Part shown: one piece after another, positions 44,274 through 53,377 of the stretch
How the letters are laid out: every line of letters starts with the position of its first letter
Numbering within the stretch: position 1 is the stretch's first letter
DNA from: Frateuria edaphi
Lineage (GTDB): Bacteria; Pseudomonadota; Gammaproteobacteria; Xanthomonadales; Rhodanobacteraceae
Direction: 5' to 3'
NCBI RefSeq assembly: GCF_021117405.1
Contig: NZ_CP088251.1
Span: 2,790,001 to 2,854,000 of the forward strand
DNA length: 64,000 nucleotides
Translations under genes and position numbers: made by a program
Notes under the pieces: generated by a model
What the model saw: only the letters and a program-made list of their open reading frames with translations
Told to the model about the DNA's origin: nothing
Databases searched by the model: none

Positions 44274-46940
44274 ATGACGATCCCGCCTCCGTCCACTCGC
44301 ACGCGCAAGACGCCACGCCTGGCCGGCATCGCGGCTGCGCTGGTGCTGTTGGCGGGGCCGGCTCGGACGGCACCGGCCACGCAGCTTCTCGACCAGGATT
44401 GGCAGGTCCGCCTTGTGCCGGGCGACCCCCGCGAGGCGGAGCACCCGCAAGCGGCGCACTGGCTCGCTGCCACGGTGCCAGGCGCGGTGCAGACCGACCT
44501 GATGGCGGCCGGCCTGGCGGCCGATCCTTTCGTGGGGCGCAACGAGGCGGCGATCCAGTGGGTGGGCCTGTCCGACTGGGTCTATCGCACACGCTTCGAT
44601 GTCGACCCGGCCACGCTGGCGCGCCAGCATGCCGAACTGGTGTTCGAGGGGCTGGATACCTTCGCCGAGGTCTCCCTCAACGGGCACAAGCTGCTCGACG
44701 CGGACAACATGTTCCGGCGCTGGGCGGTATCCGCGAAGCCCTGGTTGCACGCAGGCGCCAACACGCTGGAAGTTCGCCTGTACTCCCCCATCAAGCGCCT
44801 GCAGCCGTGGCTGAAGCGACAACCGTACGCGTTGCCGGGCGAGTTCGACTCGGCCTTCGGCGACGAGCCCAAGGGCCTGCAGAGCGCCAACTACGTGCGC
44901 AAGGCCGCCTACCAGTACGGTTGGGACTGGGGCCCGCGCATCGTCACCGAGGGAATCTGGCAGCCGGTGCACCTGGACAGCTGGGACCGACTGCGCGTGG
45001 CCGGCCTCCATGTGGCGCAGAAACATCTTGATGCGCAGGCCGCCCGGTTGGACGTGCAGCTCGATGTCGATGCGGACCGCGAGGCGACGTTGCCGGCGGA
45101 AATAAGCGTGTTCGGCCCGGATGGCGAGCCGGTCGCCCGGCAGGTCGCGGATTTCGAAGTGGTTGCAGGCCACCACCGCGTGGGCGTGCCGGTAACCATT
45201 GCCCATCCGAGGCGGTGGTACCCGGTCGGGTATGGCGCGCAGGACATGTACACGGTCCGGGTGCGGCTGGGCGATGGCGGCACGCCGCTCTACGAAGGCT
45301 TGCGCCAGGTCGGCCTGCGCACGGTCGAGCTTCGGCGCGACAAGGACCGCTGGGGCCGCAGCTTCGCGTTCGTCGTCAACGGCGTCCCGATCTTTGCCAA
45401 GGGCGCGAACCTGATCCCGTTCGACAGTTTCCCCACCCGCGTGGATAACGCACGCATGCGCCGGACGCTCGAATCGGCGCGCGCGGCCAACATGAATATG
45501 CTGCGCGTGTGGGGCGGCGGCTATTACCTGCCCGACGCCTTCTATGCGATGGCCGACCGGATGGGCCTGATGATCTGGCAGGACTTCATGTTCGGCGGGG
45601 CGATCCCGCCGCGCGATGCAGCGTTCGTGGCGAATGTGCGGCAGGAGGCGGCGGACCAGGTCGAGCGCCTGTCGGACCATCCCTCGATCGTGCTCTGGTG
45701 CGGCAACAACGAGGTGCAGAGCAGCTGGTTGTCCTGGGGCGACCGCAAGGCCCTGCAAGCCTCGCTCGCGCCCGCGGAGAACGAACGCATCAGGCAGGGC
45801 ATGCGCGACCTGTTCGGCGAGGTGCTGCGCGATGCGGTCGTGCAGAACGATCCCGACGTGCCGTACTGGCCGAGTTCGCCCAGCCGGGGTGGCGATGGTT
45901 TCGCCAACAGCCTGGACGATGGCGACTACCACTATTGGGACGTCTGGTCGGGCCAGGCGAAACCAACCACTGCGTACCTGGACGTCACGCCGCGCTTCCA
46001 GTCCGAATATGGCCTGCAGTCGTTCCCCGACCTGCGCACGATCCGCGCGTTCGCCGGCGCGGGACCGTGGCAGGCGGATTCGCCGGTGCTGCGCGCCCAC
46101 CAGAAGTTCGACGGTGGCAACGGCAACCGGCGCCTGCTCGAGTACGTGCGGCGCGAATATGGCGAGCCGAAGAACTTTCCCGCGCTGGTGTACCTGAGCC
46201 AGGTGATGCAGGCCGACGGGATCGCGCTCGCGGCCGAACACCTGCGCGCCTCGCGTCCGCAGTCGATGGGCTCGCTGTACTGGCAGCTCAACGACCTGTG
46301 GCCGGGCGTGACCTGGTCGAGCATCGATTCATACGGGCGATGGAAGGCGTTGCAGTTCCGCGCCCGGCGGTTCTACGCGCCGCTGCTGGTGGCGGCCTTG
46401 CGGCATGAGGGCTCGACGACGGTGTCGCTGGTCTCCGACCGCACCAGCCCGCTTGCCGCGCGCTGGCGGTTGCGCCTGATGGACTTCGCCGGCAAGGTGC
46501 GGCGCGAGGAAAACCATGACGTGACGCTGGCGCCGCTGTCCAGCACCCAGGTTGCCCGTTACACCGATGCGGAGCTGCTCGATGGCGCCGATCCACGCGC
46601 CACTTTCGCGGTCTTCGAACTGATCGAGGACGGCAAGCCCGTCGCCCGCAACCTGGTGTTCTTCGCCCTGCCGAGGGACCTGCGCCTTCCGCGGGCGCAT
46701 GTCCACGTGCAACTCATCCCGACGCCCACGGGCTACACCCTGACGCTTGCCACCGATGCGCTGGCGCGCGACGTGTGGGTTTCCTTCGGCGATCTCGATG
46801 CCGATCTGTCGGACAACAGCCTCGACCTGCTGCCGGGCGAGCCCGCCGCGCTGGAGGTCACCAGCAAGGCCTCGGTCGAAGCGCTCCGGCAAGCCCTGCA
46901 GGTGCAGGACCTTGCGCATGCCATGGGAACCCCGCCATGA
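44274..46940 (+). CDS. Secreted GH2 beta-mannosidase
   Basis: This 888-aa protein has a signal peptide (hydrophobic core about residues 16-28). A GH2 sugar-binding domain (LDQDWQVRLVPGD, WVYRTRFDVDP), immunoglobulin-like domain and catalytic barrel follow. The acid/base Glu is in SIVLWCGNNEVQSSW and the nucleophile Glu in PRFQSEYGLQSFP. The GPRIVTEGIWQPV and KGANLIPFDSFP segments are typical of beta-mannosidases. It would remove beta-linked mannose, such as the Man-beta-GlcNAc core of N-glycans. It lies between cutC and the GH125 gene, overlapping the latter by ATGA. Confidence 0.94.
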   Translation: MTIPPPSTRTRKTPRLAGIAAALVLLAGPARTAPATQLLDQDWQVRLVPGDPREAEHPQAAHWLAATVPGAVQTDLMAAGLAADPFVGRNEAAIQWVGLSDWVYRTRFDVDPATLARQHAELVFEGLDTFAEVSLNGHKLLDADNMFRRWAVSAKPWLHAGANTLEVRLYSPIKRLQPWLKRQPYALPGEFDSAFGDEPKGLQSANYVRKAAYQYGWDWGPRIVTEGIWQPVHLDSWDRLRVAGLHVAQKHLDAQAARLDVQLDVDADREATLPAEISVFGPDGEPVARQVADFEVVAGHHRVGVPVTIAHPRRWYPVGYGAQDMYTVRVRLGDGGTPLYEGLRQVGLRTVELRRDKDRWGRSFAFVVNGVPIFAKGANLIPFDSFPTRVDNARMRRTLESARAANMNMLRVWGGGYYLPDAFYAMADRMGLMIWQDFMFGGAIPPRDAAFVANVRQEAADQVERLSDHPSIVLWCGNNEVQSSWLSWGDRKALQASLAPAENERIRQGMRDLFGEVLRDAVVQNDPDVPYWPSSPSRGGDGFANSLDDGDYHYWDVWSGQAKPTTAYLDVTPRFQSEYGLQSFPDLRTIRAFAGAGPWQADSPVLRAHQKFDGGNGNRRLLEYVRREYGEPKNFPALVYLSQVMQADGIALAAEHLRASRPQSMGSLYWQLNDLWPGVTWSSIDSYGRWKALQFRARRFYAPLLVAALRHEGSTTVSLVSDRTSPLAARWRLRLMDFAGKVRREENHDVTLAPLSSTQVARYTDAELLDGADPRATFAVFELIEDGKPVARNLVFFALPRDLRLPRAHVHVQLIPTPTGYTLTLATDALARDVWVSFGDLDADLSDNSLDLLPGEPAALEVTSKASVEALRQALQVQDLAHAMGTPP

Positions 46941-48364
46941 CCACCCGCCGCGACTTCCTCAAACTGCTCGGCACCACCGCGGCCGCCGGCGCCATCGGCA
47001 ACGCCGCCATGGCTCGCGCGCGCGGCTACGCCGGCAAGCGCCCGCCCCCGGGCAAGCGCCGCTTCACCAGCGACACGGTGGAACGTGAGCTGGCGCGGGT
47101 GCAGGCGCTGATCGGCGATCCCAAGCTCGCCTGGATGTTCGCCAACTGCTACCCGAACACGCTGGACACCACGGTCGAGCTGGGCACGCTGGATGGCAAG
47201 CCGGACACGTTCGTGATCACCGGCGACATCGAGGCGATGTGGCTGCGCGATTCCTCCGCACAGGTCGCGCCATACCTGCCGCTTGCGAAGCAGGACCGCG
47301 CATTGCAGCGGCTCTTCCATGGGCTGATACAGCGCCAGGCGCGGTGCATCCGCATCGACCCCTACGCCAACGCCTTCATGCCCGATCCGCATGCGCAGCC
47401 GCTGTCGTGGGCGCGCCAGGACCAGACCGACATGAAGCCGGGCGTGGGCGAGCGCAAATGGGAGATCGATTCGTTGTGCTGGCCGATCCGCCTGGCGCAC
47501 GGCTACTGGCGGGCGACCGGCGACGCGGCCCCGTTCGACGATGACTGGCGCGCGGCCATGCACCTGGTCGTGAACACGTTCCGCGACCAGCAACGCAAGC
47601 ACGGCCGCGGCCCGTACCACTTCCAGCGCACCAGCGACCGGCCCACCGAGACACAGGCGCTGGAAGGCTACGGCAACCCGACCCGCCCCAACGGCATGAT
47701 CCATTCGGCGTTCCGGCCCTCGGACGACGCTTGCATCTATCCACTGTTCGTCCCGGCCAACCTGTTCGCCGTCGTATCGCTGCGGCAGCTCGCGACGATG
47801 AGCCGCACGATCCACCATGATGGCGCCTTCGCCGACGAGTGCACGGCGCTGGCCGACGAGGTGGCGCAGGCCACCCATCGCGACGGGCGGCTGCACGACG
47901 CCGATGGCGACGTCTGGGCCTACGAGATCGACGGCTACGGCAACCGGCTGTTCATGGACGATGCCAACGCGCCTAGCCTGCTCAGCCTGCCCTACCTCGG
48001 TTGCTGCGCGGCGGACGATCCGCTCTACCGGCGCACCCGCGAGCGCGCCTGGAGCGAACACAACCCCTACTTCTTCCGCGGCACGGCGGCCGAGGGCATC
48101 GGCGGGCCGCATGAGGGCCTGCGCATGATCTGGCCGATGGCGATCACCGTGCGCGCGCTGACCAGCAGCGATGCGACCGAGATCCGCCAGTGCCTGCGCT
48201 GGTTGCGCGATACCGACGCGGGTACCGGCTTCATGCACGAAGCGTTCGACCAAGACGATCCGGCGCATTTCACGCGGGCGTGGTTCGCCTGGGCCAACAG
48301 CCTGTTCGGCGAGCTGATCGTCAAGCTCGCCGATACCCGGCCCGCGCTGCTGCGCAACCCGTGA
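46937..48364 (+). CDS. GH125 exo-alpha-1,6-mannosidase, Tat-exported
   Basis: This 475-aa protein has a twin-arginine signal (TTRRDFLKLLGTTAAAGAIG) and the complete GH125 catalytic domain. Landmarks are VITGDIEAMWLRDSSAQVAP, YANAFMPDP, RKWEIDSLCWPIRLAHGYW, MIHSAFRPSDDACIYP, ANAPSLLSLPYLG and FMHEAFDQDDP. GH125 enzymes are inverting, metal-independent and specific for alpha-1,6-mannosides, as found in N-glycans and yeast mannan. The ATG at 46937 overlaps the GH2 stop by four bases. Confidence 0.95.
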   Translation: MTTRRDFLKLLGTTAAAGAIGNAAMARARGYAGKRPPPGKRRFTSDTVERELARVQALIGDPKLAWMFANCYPNTLDTTVELGTLDGKPDTFVITGDIEAMWLRDSSAQVAPYLPLAKQDRALQRLFHGLIQRQARCIRIDPYANAFMPDPHAQPLSWARQDQTDMKPGVGERKWEIDSLCWPIRLAHGYWRATGDAAPFDDDWRAAMHLVVNTFRDQQRKHGRGPYHFQRTSDRPTETQALEGYGNPTRPNGMIHSAFRPSDDACIYPLFVPANLFAVVSLRQLATMSRTIHHDGAFADECTALADEVAQATHRDGRLHDADGDVWAYEIDGYGNRLFMDDANAPSLLSLPYLGCCAADDPLYRRTRERAWSEHNPYFFRGTAAEGIGGPHEGLRMIWPMAITVRALTSSDATEIRQCLRWLRDTDAGTGFMHEAFDQDDPAHFTRAWFAWANSLFGELIVKLADTRPALLRNP

Positions 48365-48428
48365 ATCCACTTTCCACCCCAAGGCCGGCATCCGTGGTGC
48401 CGCCCACCGATCCACAGGAGAACTCGAC

Positions 48429-50858
48429 ATGGTGACCCGCAGACACTTCCTGCAAGGCATGGGCGCCCTGGCCGCACTGGGCGGGGCCGGGGCACTGCCG
48501 GGCTTCGCGATGAGCCGGACCGGCGCCCCTCGCTCATCGATGGGCGCCGACGCGGGTGTGTCGCGCTACGTCGACGTGTTCGTCGGCACCGGCGGCCACG
48601 GCCACACCTTCCCCGGCGCCGCCCTGCCCTACGGCATGGTGCAGCTGAGCCCCGACACCAACGACGCCGGCTGGGACGCCTGCTCGGGCTACCACCAGCG
48701 CGACGGGTCGATCATGGGCTTTTCGCACACCCACCTCTCCGGCACCGGCGCCAGCGACATGCTCGACGTGCTGGTGATGCCGGCGCAGGGTCCGGTGCTG
48801 CTGCAGCCGGGCGAGCGCGGGCTGCCGGACAAGAATTACCAATCGCACTTCGACGAAGCGGCGTTCGCGAGCACGCGACTGCCGCCCGACGCGGTCGGCA
48901 AACCCGGCCATGGCTACCGCTCGCGCTACGACGGCGAGCAGGCGCAGCCCGGCTACTACCGCGTGCACCTGACCGACCACGACATCCTGGCCGAACTGAC
49001 CGCTACGCTGCGCGCGGGCCTGCACCGCTACAGGTTCCATGGCGAAGGCGACGGGCATCTGCTGGTCGACCTGGCGCACGGCTACCACGACGATGCCAAG
49101 GTGCCGGCCAAGGTCAGCGATGCCACGCTCGAGCTCATCGGCGACGACCTGCTGGTCGGCAGCCGGCGCGTGCACCAGTGGGCCAACGGGCGCTACATGC
49201 ATTTCGCCATGAAGCTTTCGCGCCCGGTCGCGCGCGCCTCGCTGTACGCCGAGGACGTGGCGTTGCCCACCGGCTCGCGCAAGGTGCATGGCAAGCACCT
49301 GAAGGCTGCGCTGCATTTCACCGACGTGGCGCGCGAGCCACTGCTGGTGAAGGTCGGCATCTCCGGGGTCGACATCGACGGCGCGCGGCGCAACCTTGAA
49401 TCCGAAGTGCCCGGGTGGGACTTCGAGGGTGTGCGGCAGCAGGCCTCCGATACCTGGGAGCGCGAACTCTCGCGCATCCGCGTCGACAGCCCGTCCGAGC
49501 CGGTCAAGCGCACCTTCTACAGCGCGCTCTACCACACCATGCTCGCGCCCACGCTGTTCAGCGACGTCGATGGTCGTTATCGCGGCATGGACCTGAAGGT
49601 CCACGAACTGCCGCAGGGCCGGCACAACTACAGCACCTACTCGCTGTGGGACACCTACCGCGCGCTGCATCCGCTGCTGACGCTGTTCCAGCCCGCGCGC
49701 GTGCCCGACCTGGTCGATGGCCTGGTGCGCATGGCGGCGGAAAGCCCGGACGGCCCGCCGGTATGGCCGCTGCAGGGCGTGGAGACCGGCTGCATGATCG
49801 GCTACCACTCCGCCGTGGTGATCGCCGAAGCCCAGGCCAAGGGCTTCACCGGCATCGACTACGCAAAAGCCTGGCCGCTCTATCGCAAGCGCGCGATGGA
49901 GGACGACTATCGCGGCCTCGCGTACTACCGCAAACTCGGCTACATCCCCAGCGACAAGGAATGGGAAGGCGCCAGCAAGACGCTCGAATACGCCTACGAC
50001 GACTGGGCGATGGCGAGCCTGGCCGAGGCGGCCGGCGCGCACGAGGACGCAAAGCACCTGCGCGAGCGCTCGCGCAATTACCGCAACCTGTTCGACAAGA
50101 AGCTGGCATTCGTCCGCCCGCGTGGCAGCGACGGAAAGTGGCTGGAACCATTCGATCCGCGCGCCATGGGGCATGGCGACAAGTGGCGCGACTTCACCGA
50201 GTCCAACGCCTGGGAGGCGACCTTCCTCAACCAGCACGACCTGTACGGCTACATGCCGCTGTTCGGTGGCGAGCAGGCGTTCGAACGCAAGCTGGACGAG
50301 CTTTTCGAGACCAGCTCGGCGCTGCCGGGGGACGCGCCGCCGGACATCGCCGGCATGGTCGGCCAGTATGCGCATGGCAACGAACCCAGCCACCACGTGG
50401 CCTACCTCTACGCGTACACCGGCGCGCACCACAAGACGCAGGCGCGCGTGCGCATGCTGCTGGAGAAGATGTACCGGCCCGAGCCGGACGGGCTGGCCGG
50501 CAACGAGGACTGCGGGCAGACCAGTGCGTGGTATGTGCTGGGGGCGCTGGGGTTGTACGCGGTCGATCCGGTGAGCACGAACTACGTGTTCGGCAGCCCG
50601 ATGCTCGACCAGGCCGAGGTGATGCTGGCCGGCGACAGGAAACTGGTGGTCCGCACGCAGGGGAACGGGCCGGACAAGCCATACATCCAGGCGGTGCGCT
50701 GGAACGGCAAGCCATGGACCAAGAGCTGGATCAGCCACGCGGAGCTGGCGGCGGGCGGAACGCTGGAGTTCGAGATGGGTGCCACGCCCAATCTGAAGTT
50801 CGGTGCAGCACCGGCGGATCGGCCGCCGTCATTCGGGCAGGCGGCCCCCGCGGTCTGA
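48429..50858 (+). CDS. GH92 alpha-mannosidase, Tat-exported
   Basis: This 809-aa protein has a twin-arginine signal (VTRRHFLQGMGALAALGG) preceded by ACAGGAGAAC. GH92 landmarks are VDVFVGTGGHGHTFPGAALP, IMGFSHTHLSGTGASDMLD, STYSLWDTYRAL, ASKTLEYAYDDW, HGNEPSHHVAYLYAYTG and GNEDCGQTSAWYVLG. It is a paralogue of the GH92 at 22651-24918, but it uses the Tat rather than the Sec route and has an insertion near residues 150-165. It is last in the cutC-GH2-GH125-GH92 cluster, 64 bases after GH125. Together they cover alpha-1,2/1,3, alpha-1,6 and beta mannose linkages (inferred). Confidence 0.95.
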   Translation: MVTRRHFLQGMGALAALGGAGALPGFAMSRTGAPRSSMGADAGVSRYVDVFVGTGGHGHTFPGAALPYGMVQLSPDTNDAGWDACSGYHQRDGSIMGFSHTHLSGTGASDMLDVLVMPAQGPVLLQPGERGLPDKNYQSHFDEAAFASTRLPPDAVGKPGHGYRSRYDGEQAQPGYYRVHLTDHDILAELTATLRAGLHRYRFHGEGDGHLLVDLAHGYHDDAKVPAKVSDATLELIGDDLLVGSRRVHQWANGRYMHFAMKLSRPVARASLYAEDVALPTGSRKVHGKHLKAALHFTDVAREPLLVKVGISGVDIDGARRNLESEVPGWDFEGVRQQASDTWERELSRIRVDSPSEPVKRTFYSALYHTMLAPTLFSDVDGRYRGMDLKVHELPQGRHNYSTYSLWDTYRALHPLLTLFQPARVPDLVDGLVRMAAESPDGPPVWPLQGVETGCMIGYHSAVVIAEAQAKGFTGIDYAKAWPLYRKRAMEDDYRGLAYYRKLGYIPSDKEWEGASKTLEYAYDDWAMASLAEAAGAHEDAKHLRERSRNYRNLFDKKLAFVRPRGSDGKWLEPFDPRAMGHGDKWRDFTESNAWEATFLNQHDLYGYMPLFGGEQAFERKLDELFETSSALPGDAPPDIAGMVGQYAHGNEPSHHVAYLYAYTGAHHKTQARVRMLLEKMYRPEPDGLAGNEDCGQTSAWYVLGALGLYAVDPVSTNYVFGSPMLDQAEVMLAGDRKLVVRTQGNGPDKPYIQAVRWNGKPWTKSWISHAELAAGGTLEFEMGATPNLKFGAAPADRPPSFGQAAPAV

Positions 50859-50938
50859 GGCTAGCTCCAGCGTGCGAGCTGAGCCGGGTGCTTCGATTTC
50901 GGCTGTGCCTGCGCTCATTGCAACCGTGAATGTGAACG

Positions 50939-50973
50939 CCCCTCTCCCACCGGGAGAGGGGTTGGGGTGAGGA
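50939..50973. repeat. CTCTCCC/GGGAGAG palindrome with GGTTGGGGTGAGG tail
   Basis: CCCCTCTCCCACCGGGAGAG is followed by GGGTTGGGGTGAGGA. It lies in the 314-bp gap 50859-51172 between GH92 and the permease gene. The rest of the gap holds no recognisable gene; it probably carries the permease promoter, but no consensus boxes were identified. Confidence 0.75.
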
Positions 50974-51172
50974 TTCGGTATCGCCGGACAACACGCCCTG
51001 CCGAATCCCCCACCCTCGCCCGAGGCGATAGGAACACGGGCGTCCCGCTCGCCACAACCGGACATCCGGACGTCCACAAACCATCTAGCCGCCGTCGCAG
51101 GTGACATGCCCGGCCCACTTTGCGACCATCACCGCTTTGGCGCTCAGCGCCTGGCAGACACAGGGGCCCTCG

Positions 51173-52837
51173 ATGGCGAACCAGACTTCCATCCGGCGTG
51201 ACGTCGGTCCTTTCGCGCTCATGTTCACCGGCCTGGGCTCGATCATCGGCTCGGGCTGGCTGTTCGGTGCGTGGAACGCCGCCAAGCTCGCCGGTCCCGG
51301 CGCGATCTGGGCCTGGGTGCTCGGCGCGGCAATCATCCTGTCCATCGCGCTGACCTACGCCGAGCTGGGTGCGATGTTTCCCGAGTCGGGCGGCATGGTG
51401 CGCTACGGCCATTATTCGCATGGCTCGCTGGTCGGCTTCATCGCGGCATGGGCCAACTGGATCGCGATCGTCTCGGTGATCCCGGTCGAGGCCGAAGCCT
51501 CGGTGCAGTACATGGCCGGCTGGAAGTGGCAATGGGCGCAGGATCTCTACCACGCCGTGCCCGGCCAGCATGGCGAGCTTAGCCAGCTGGGCGTGGCGAT
51601 CGCCGGCGTGCTGGTGATCGTGTACTTCCTGCTCAACTACTGGAGCGTCAAGCTGTTCGCCCGCTCCAACAGCCTGATCACGCTGGTCAAGCTGATCATC
51701 CCGGCCGCCACCGGCGTCGCGCTGATCGCCAGCGGCTTCCATAGCGAGAACCTCGAGGTCGGCGCGACCGGCGGCAGCCACGCCAACGATTTCGCGGCGA
51801 TCCTCACCGCGGTGGCCACCGCCGGCATCGTGTTCAGCTTCAACGGCTTCCAGAGCCCGGTGAACCTGGCCGGCGAGGCACGCAACCCGGGGCGCAGCAT
51901 CCCGTTCGCGATCATCGGCGCGATCCTGCTGGCCACCGTGGTCTACGTGCTGCTGCAGATCGCCTATCTCGGCGCGGTGCCGCCGGACCTGCTGGCCCAG
52001 GCCGGCTGGAGGGGCATCAACTTCAGCTCGCCGTTCGCCGAACTGGCGGTACTGGTCAACCTCAACTGGCTGGCGATCCTGCTCTATGCCGACGCTTTCG
52101 TCAGCCCCAGCGGCACCGGCATGACCTACACCGCCACCACCGCCCGCATGATCTACGGCATGGAGCGCAATGGCACGCTGCCGCGCATCTTCGGCAGCAT
52201 CGATCCGAAGTCCGGCGTGCCGCGCCCGGCGATGTGGCTGAACCTGGTGGTGTCGTTCCTGTTCCTGTTCTTCTTCCGCGGCTGGGACTCGCTGGCCGCG
52301 GTGATCTCCGTGGCGACGATCATTTCGTACCTGACCGGGCCGGTCAGCGTGATGACCCTGCGCCGCACCGCGCCGGAACTGCACCGCCCGTTCCGGCTTG
52401 CCGGCCTGCCGATCATTGCCGGCATCGCCTTCATCATGTCCGCCGAACTGCTGTACTGGGCCAAGTGGCCGCTGACCGGCGAAATCATCCTGCTGATGGT
52501 GGTCGCGCTTCCGGTCTACTTCTACTACACGGCCAAGCACGGCTGGCACGAGTTCGGCCGGCACCTGAAGGGCGCGTGGTGGCTGATCGCCTACCTGATC
52601 ACGCTGGCGGCGGTGTCGAAGGTCGGCAGCGCCAAGTTCGGCGGCCTGGACTACATCCCCTACGGCTACGACCTCGCCGTGGTCGGCGTGATCGGCCTGG
52701 TGTTCTACCTGTGGGGCGTGGCGTCGGGCTGGCGCACGCCGGCGATCGAGGCCGAGCGCGAGCAGGCGGCGCAGCATCCCGATGCGCTGCAGATCCCGCC
52801 GGACGAGGAAGAAGCCGAGAAGATCACCGGCCACTGA
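51173..52837 (+). CDS. APC-superfamily amino acid permease
   Basis: This 554-aa inner-membrane protein has about twelve helices and the APC signature region FALMFTGLGSIIGSGWLFG near the N-terminus, then AGPGAIWAWVLG, LTYAELGAMFPESGG and FSFNGFQSPVNLAGEARNPG. It resembles the AAT/YjeH-like branch of amino acid or polyamine transporters. The substrate is not predictable. The start at 51173 is used because ATGGCGAACCAG opens the conserved part and AGGGG lies upstream. An in-frame ATG at 51101 would add a leader without support. A strong terminator follows. Confidence 0.88.
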   Translation: MANQTSIRRDVGPFALMFTGLGSIIGSGWLFGAWNAAKLAGPGAIWAWVLGAAIILSIALTYAELGAMFPESGGMVRYGHYSHGSLVGFIAAWANWIAIVSVIPVEAEASVQYMAGWKWQWAQDLYHAVPGQHGELSQLGVAIAGVLVIVYFLLNYWSVKLFARSNSLITLVKLIIPAATGVALIASGFHSENLEVGATGGSHANDFAAILTAVATAGIVFSFNGFQSPVNLAGEARNPGRSIPFAIIGAILLATVVYVLLQIAYLGAVPPDLLAQAGWRGINFSSPFAELAVLVNLNWLAILLYADAFVSPSGTGMTYTATTARMIYGMERNGTLPRIFGSIDPKSGVPRPAMWLNLVVSFLFLFFFRGWDSLAAVISVATIISYLTGPVSVMTLRRTAPELHRPFRLAGLPIIAGIAFIMSAELLYWAKWPLTGEIILLMVVALPVYFYYTAKHGWHEFGRHLKGAWWLIAYLITLAAVSKVGSAKFGGLDYIPYGYDLAVVGVIGLVFYLWGVASGWRTPAIEAEREQAAQHPDALQIPPDEEEAEKITGH

Positions 52838-52860
52838 CCTGCACCGGCAACACCACCGAA

Positions 52861-52887
52861 CGCGCGGCGATGAGCCGCGCGTTTTTT
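52861..52887 (+). terminator. Intrinsic terminator after the permease gene
   Basis: The stem CGCGCGGC/GCCGCGCG has a GATGA loop and is followed by six T residues, 23 bases past the permease stop. Confidence 0.92.
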
Positions 52888-52990
52888 ATTGCCGCAAGGC
52901 AGCGCTCACACCCTCCATACGCGTGGCTTACGGGGGACGCGACAACATTCCGTGTCACCCCTCGCGGGGCACCACCTGTGGAGCATTCCG

Positions 52991-53236
52991 ATGGCAGAGC
53001 TCGATAGCGACAAACGGGACGACCTGTCCCGCGGCAGTTTCGCCTTCCCCGACCAGCGCAAGGAGCCGCTGGAGGACGCCAGCCACGTTCGCAACGCCAT
53101 TGCGCGTTTCGACCAGGTCAAGGGCGTCAGCGACGACGACCGCGACGAGGCATGGAAACGCATCAAGGCGGCGGCGAAGAAGTTCGACGTCGAGGTGAGC
53201 GAAAAGAGCTGGCGGGAGCTGGGCAAGAAGTCCTGA
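52991..53236 (+). CDS. Small hydrophilic protein of unknown function (81 aa)
   Basis: This short, highly charged protein contains KRDDLSRGSFAFPDQRKEPL and ASHVRNAIARFDQVKGVSDD, then KRIKAAAKKFDVEV. The pattern matches a small conserved family seen in many proteobacteria and actinobacteria and often annotated with a DUF6582-like domain; similar segments also occur at the ends of phage-related proteins. No enzymatic motif, membrane segment or signal peptide is present. The start at 52991 begins the conserved part. Confidence 0.75.
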   Translation: MAELDSDKRDDLSRGSFAFPDQRKEPLEDASHVRNAIARFDQVKGVSDDDRDEAWKRIKAAAKKFDVEVSEKSWRELGKKS

Positions 53237-53377
53237 TGGCGGTCATCCCGGCGCGCGGGGCCAGGCGAGAGGTCCTCCCGCGGCAAGCCCGGTTCGCCTG
53301 TAGCCATGAAGTGGCCGGATCGAATGGCGCGACCCCACGCGGCATGAGCCGGTGTCGGCCCGGTGATCGCCCGCCAC

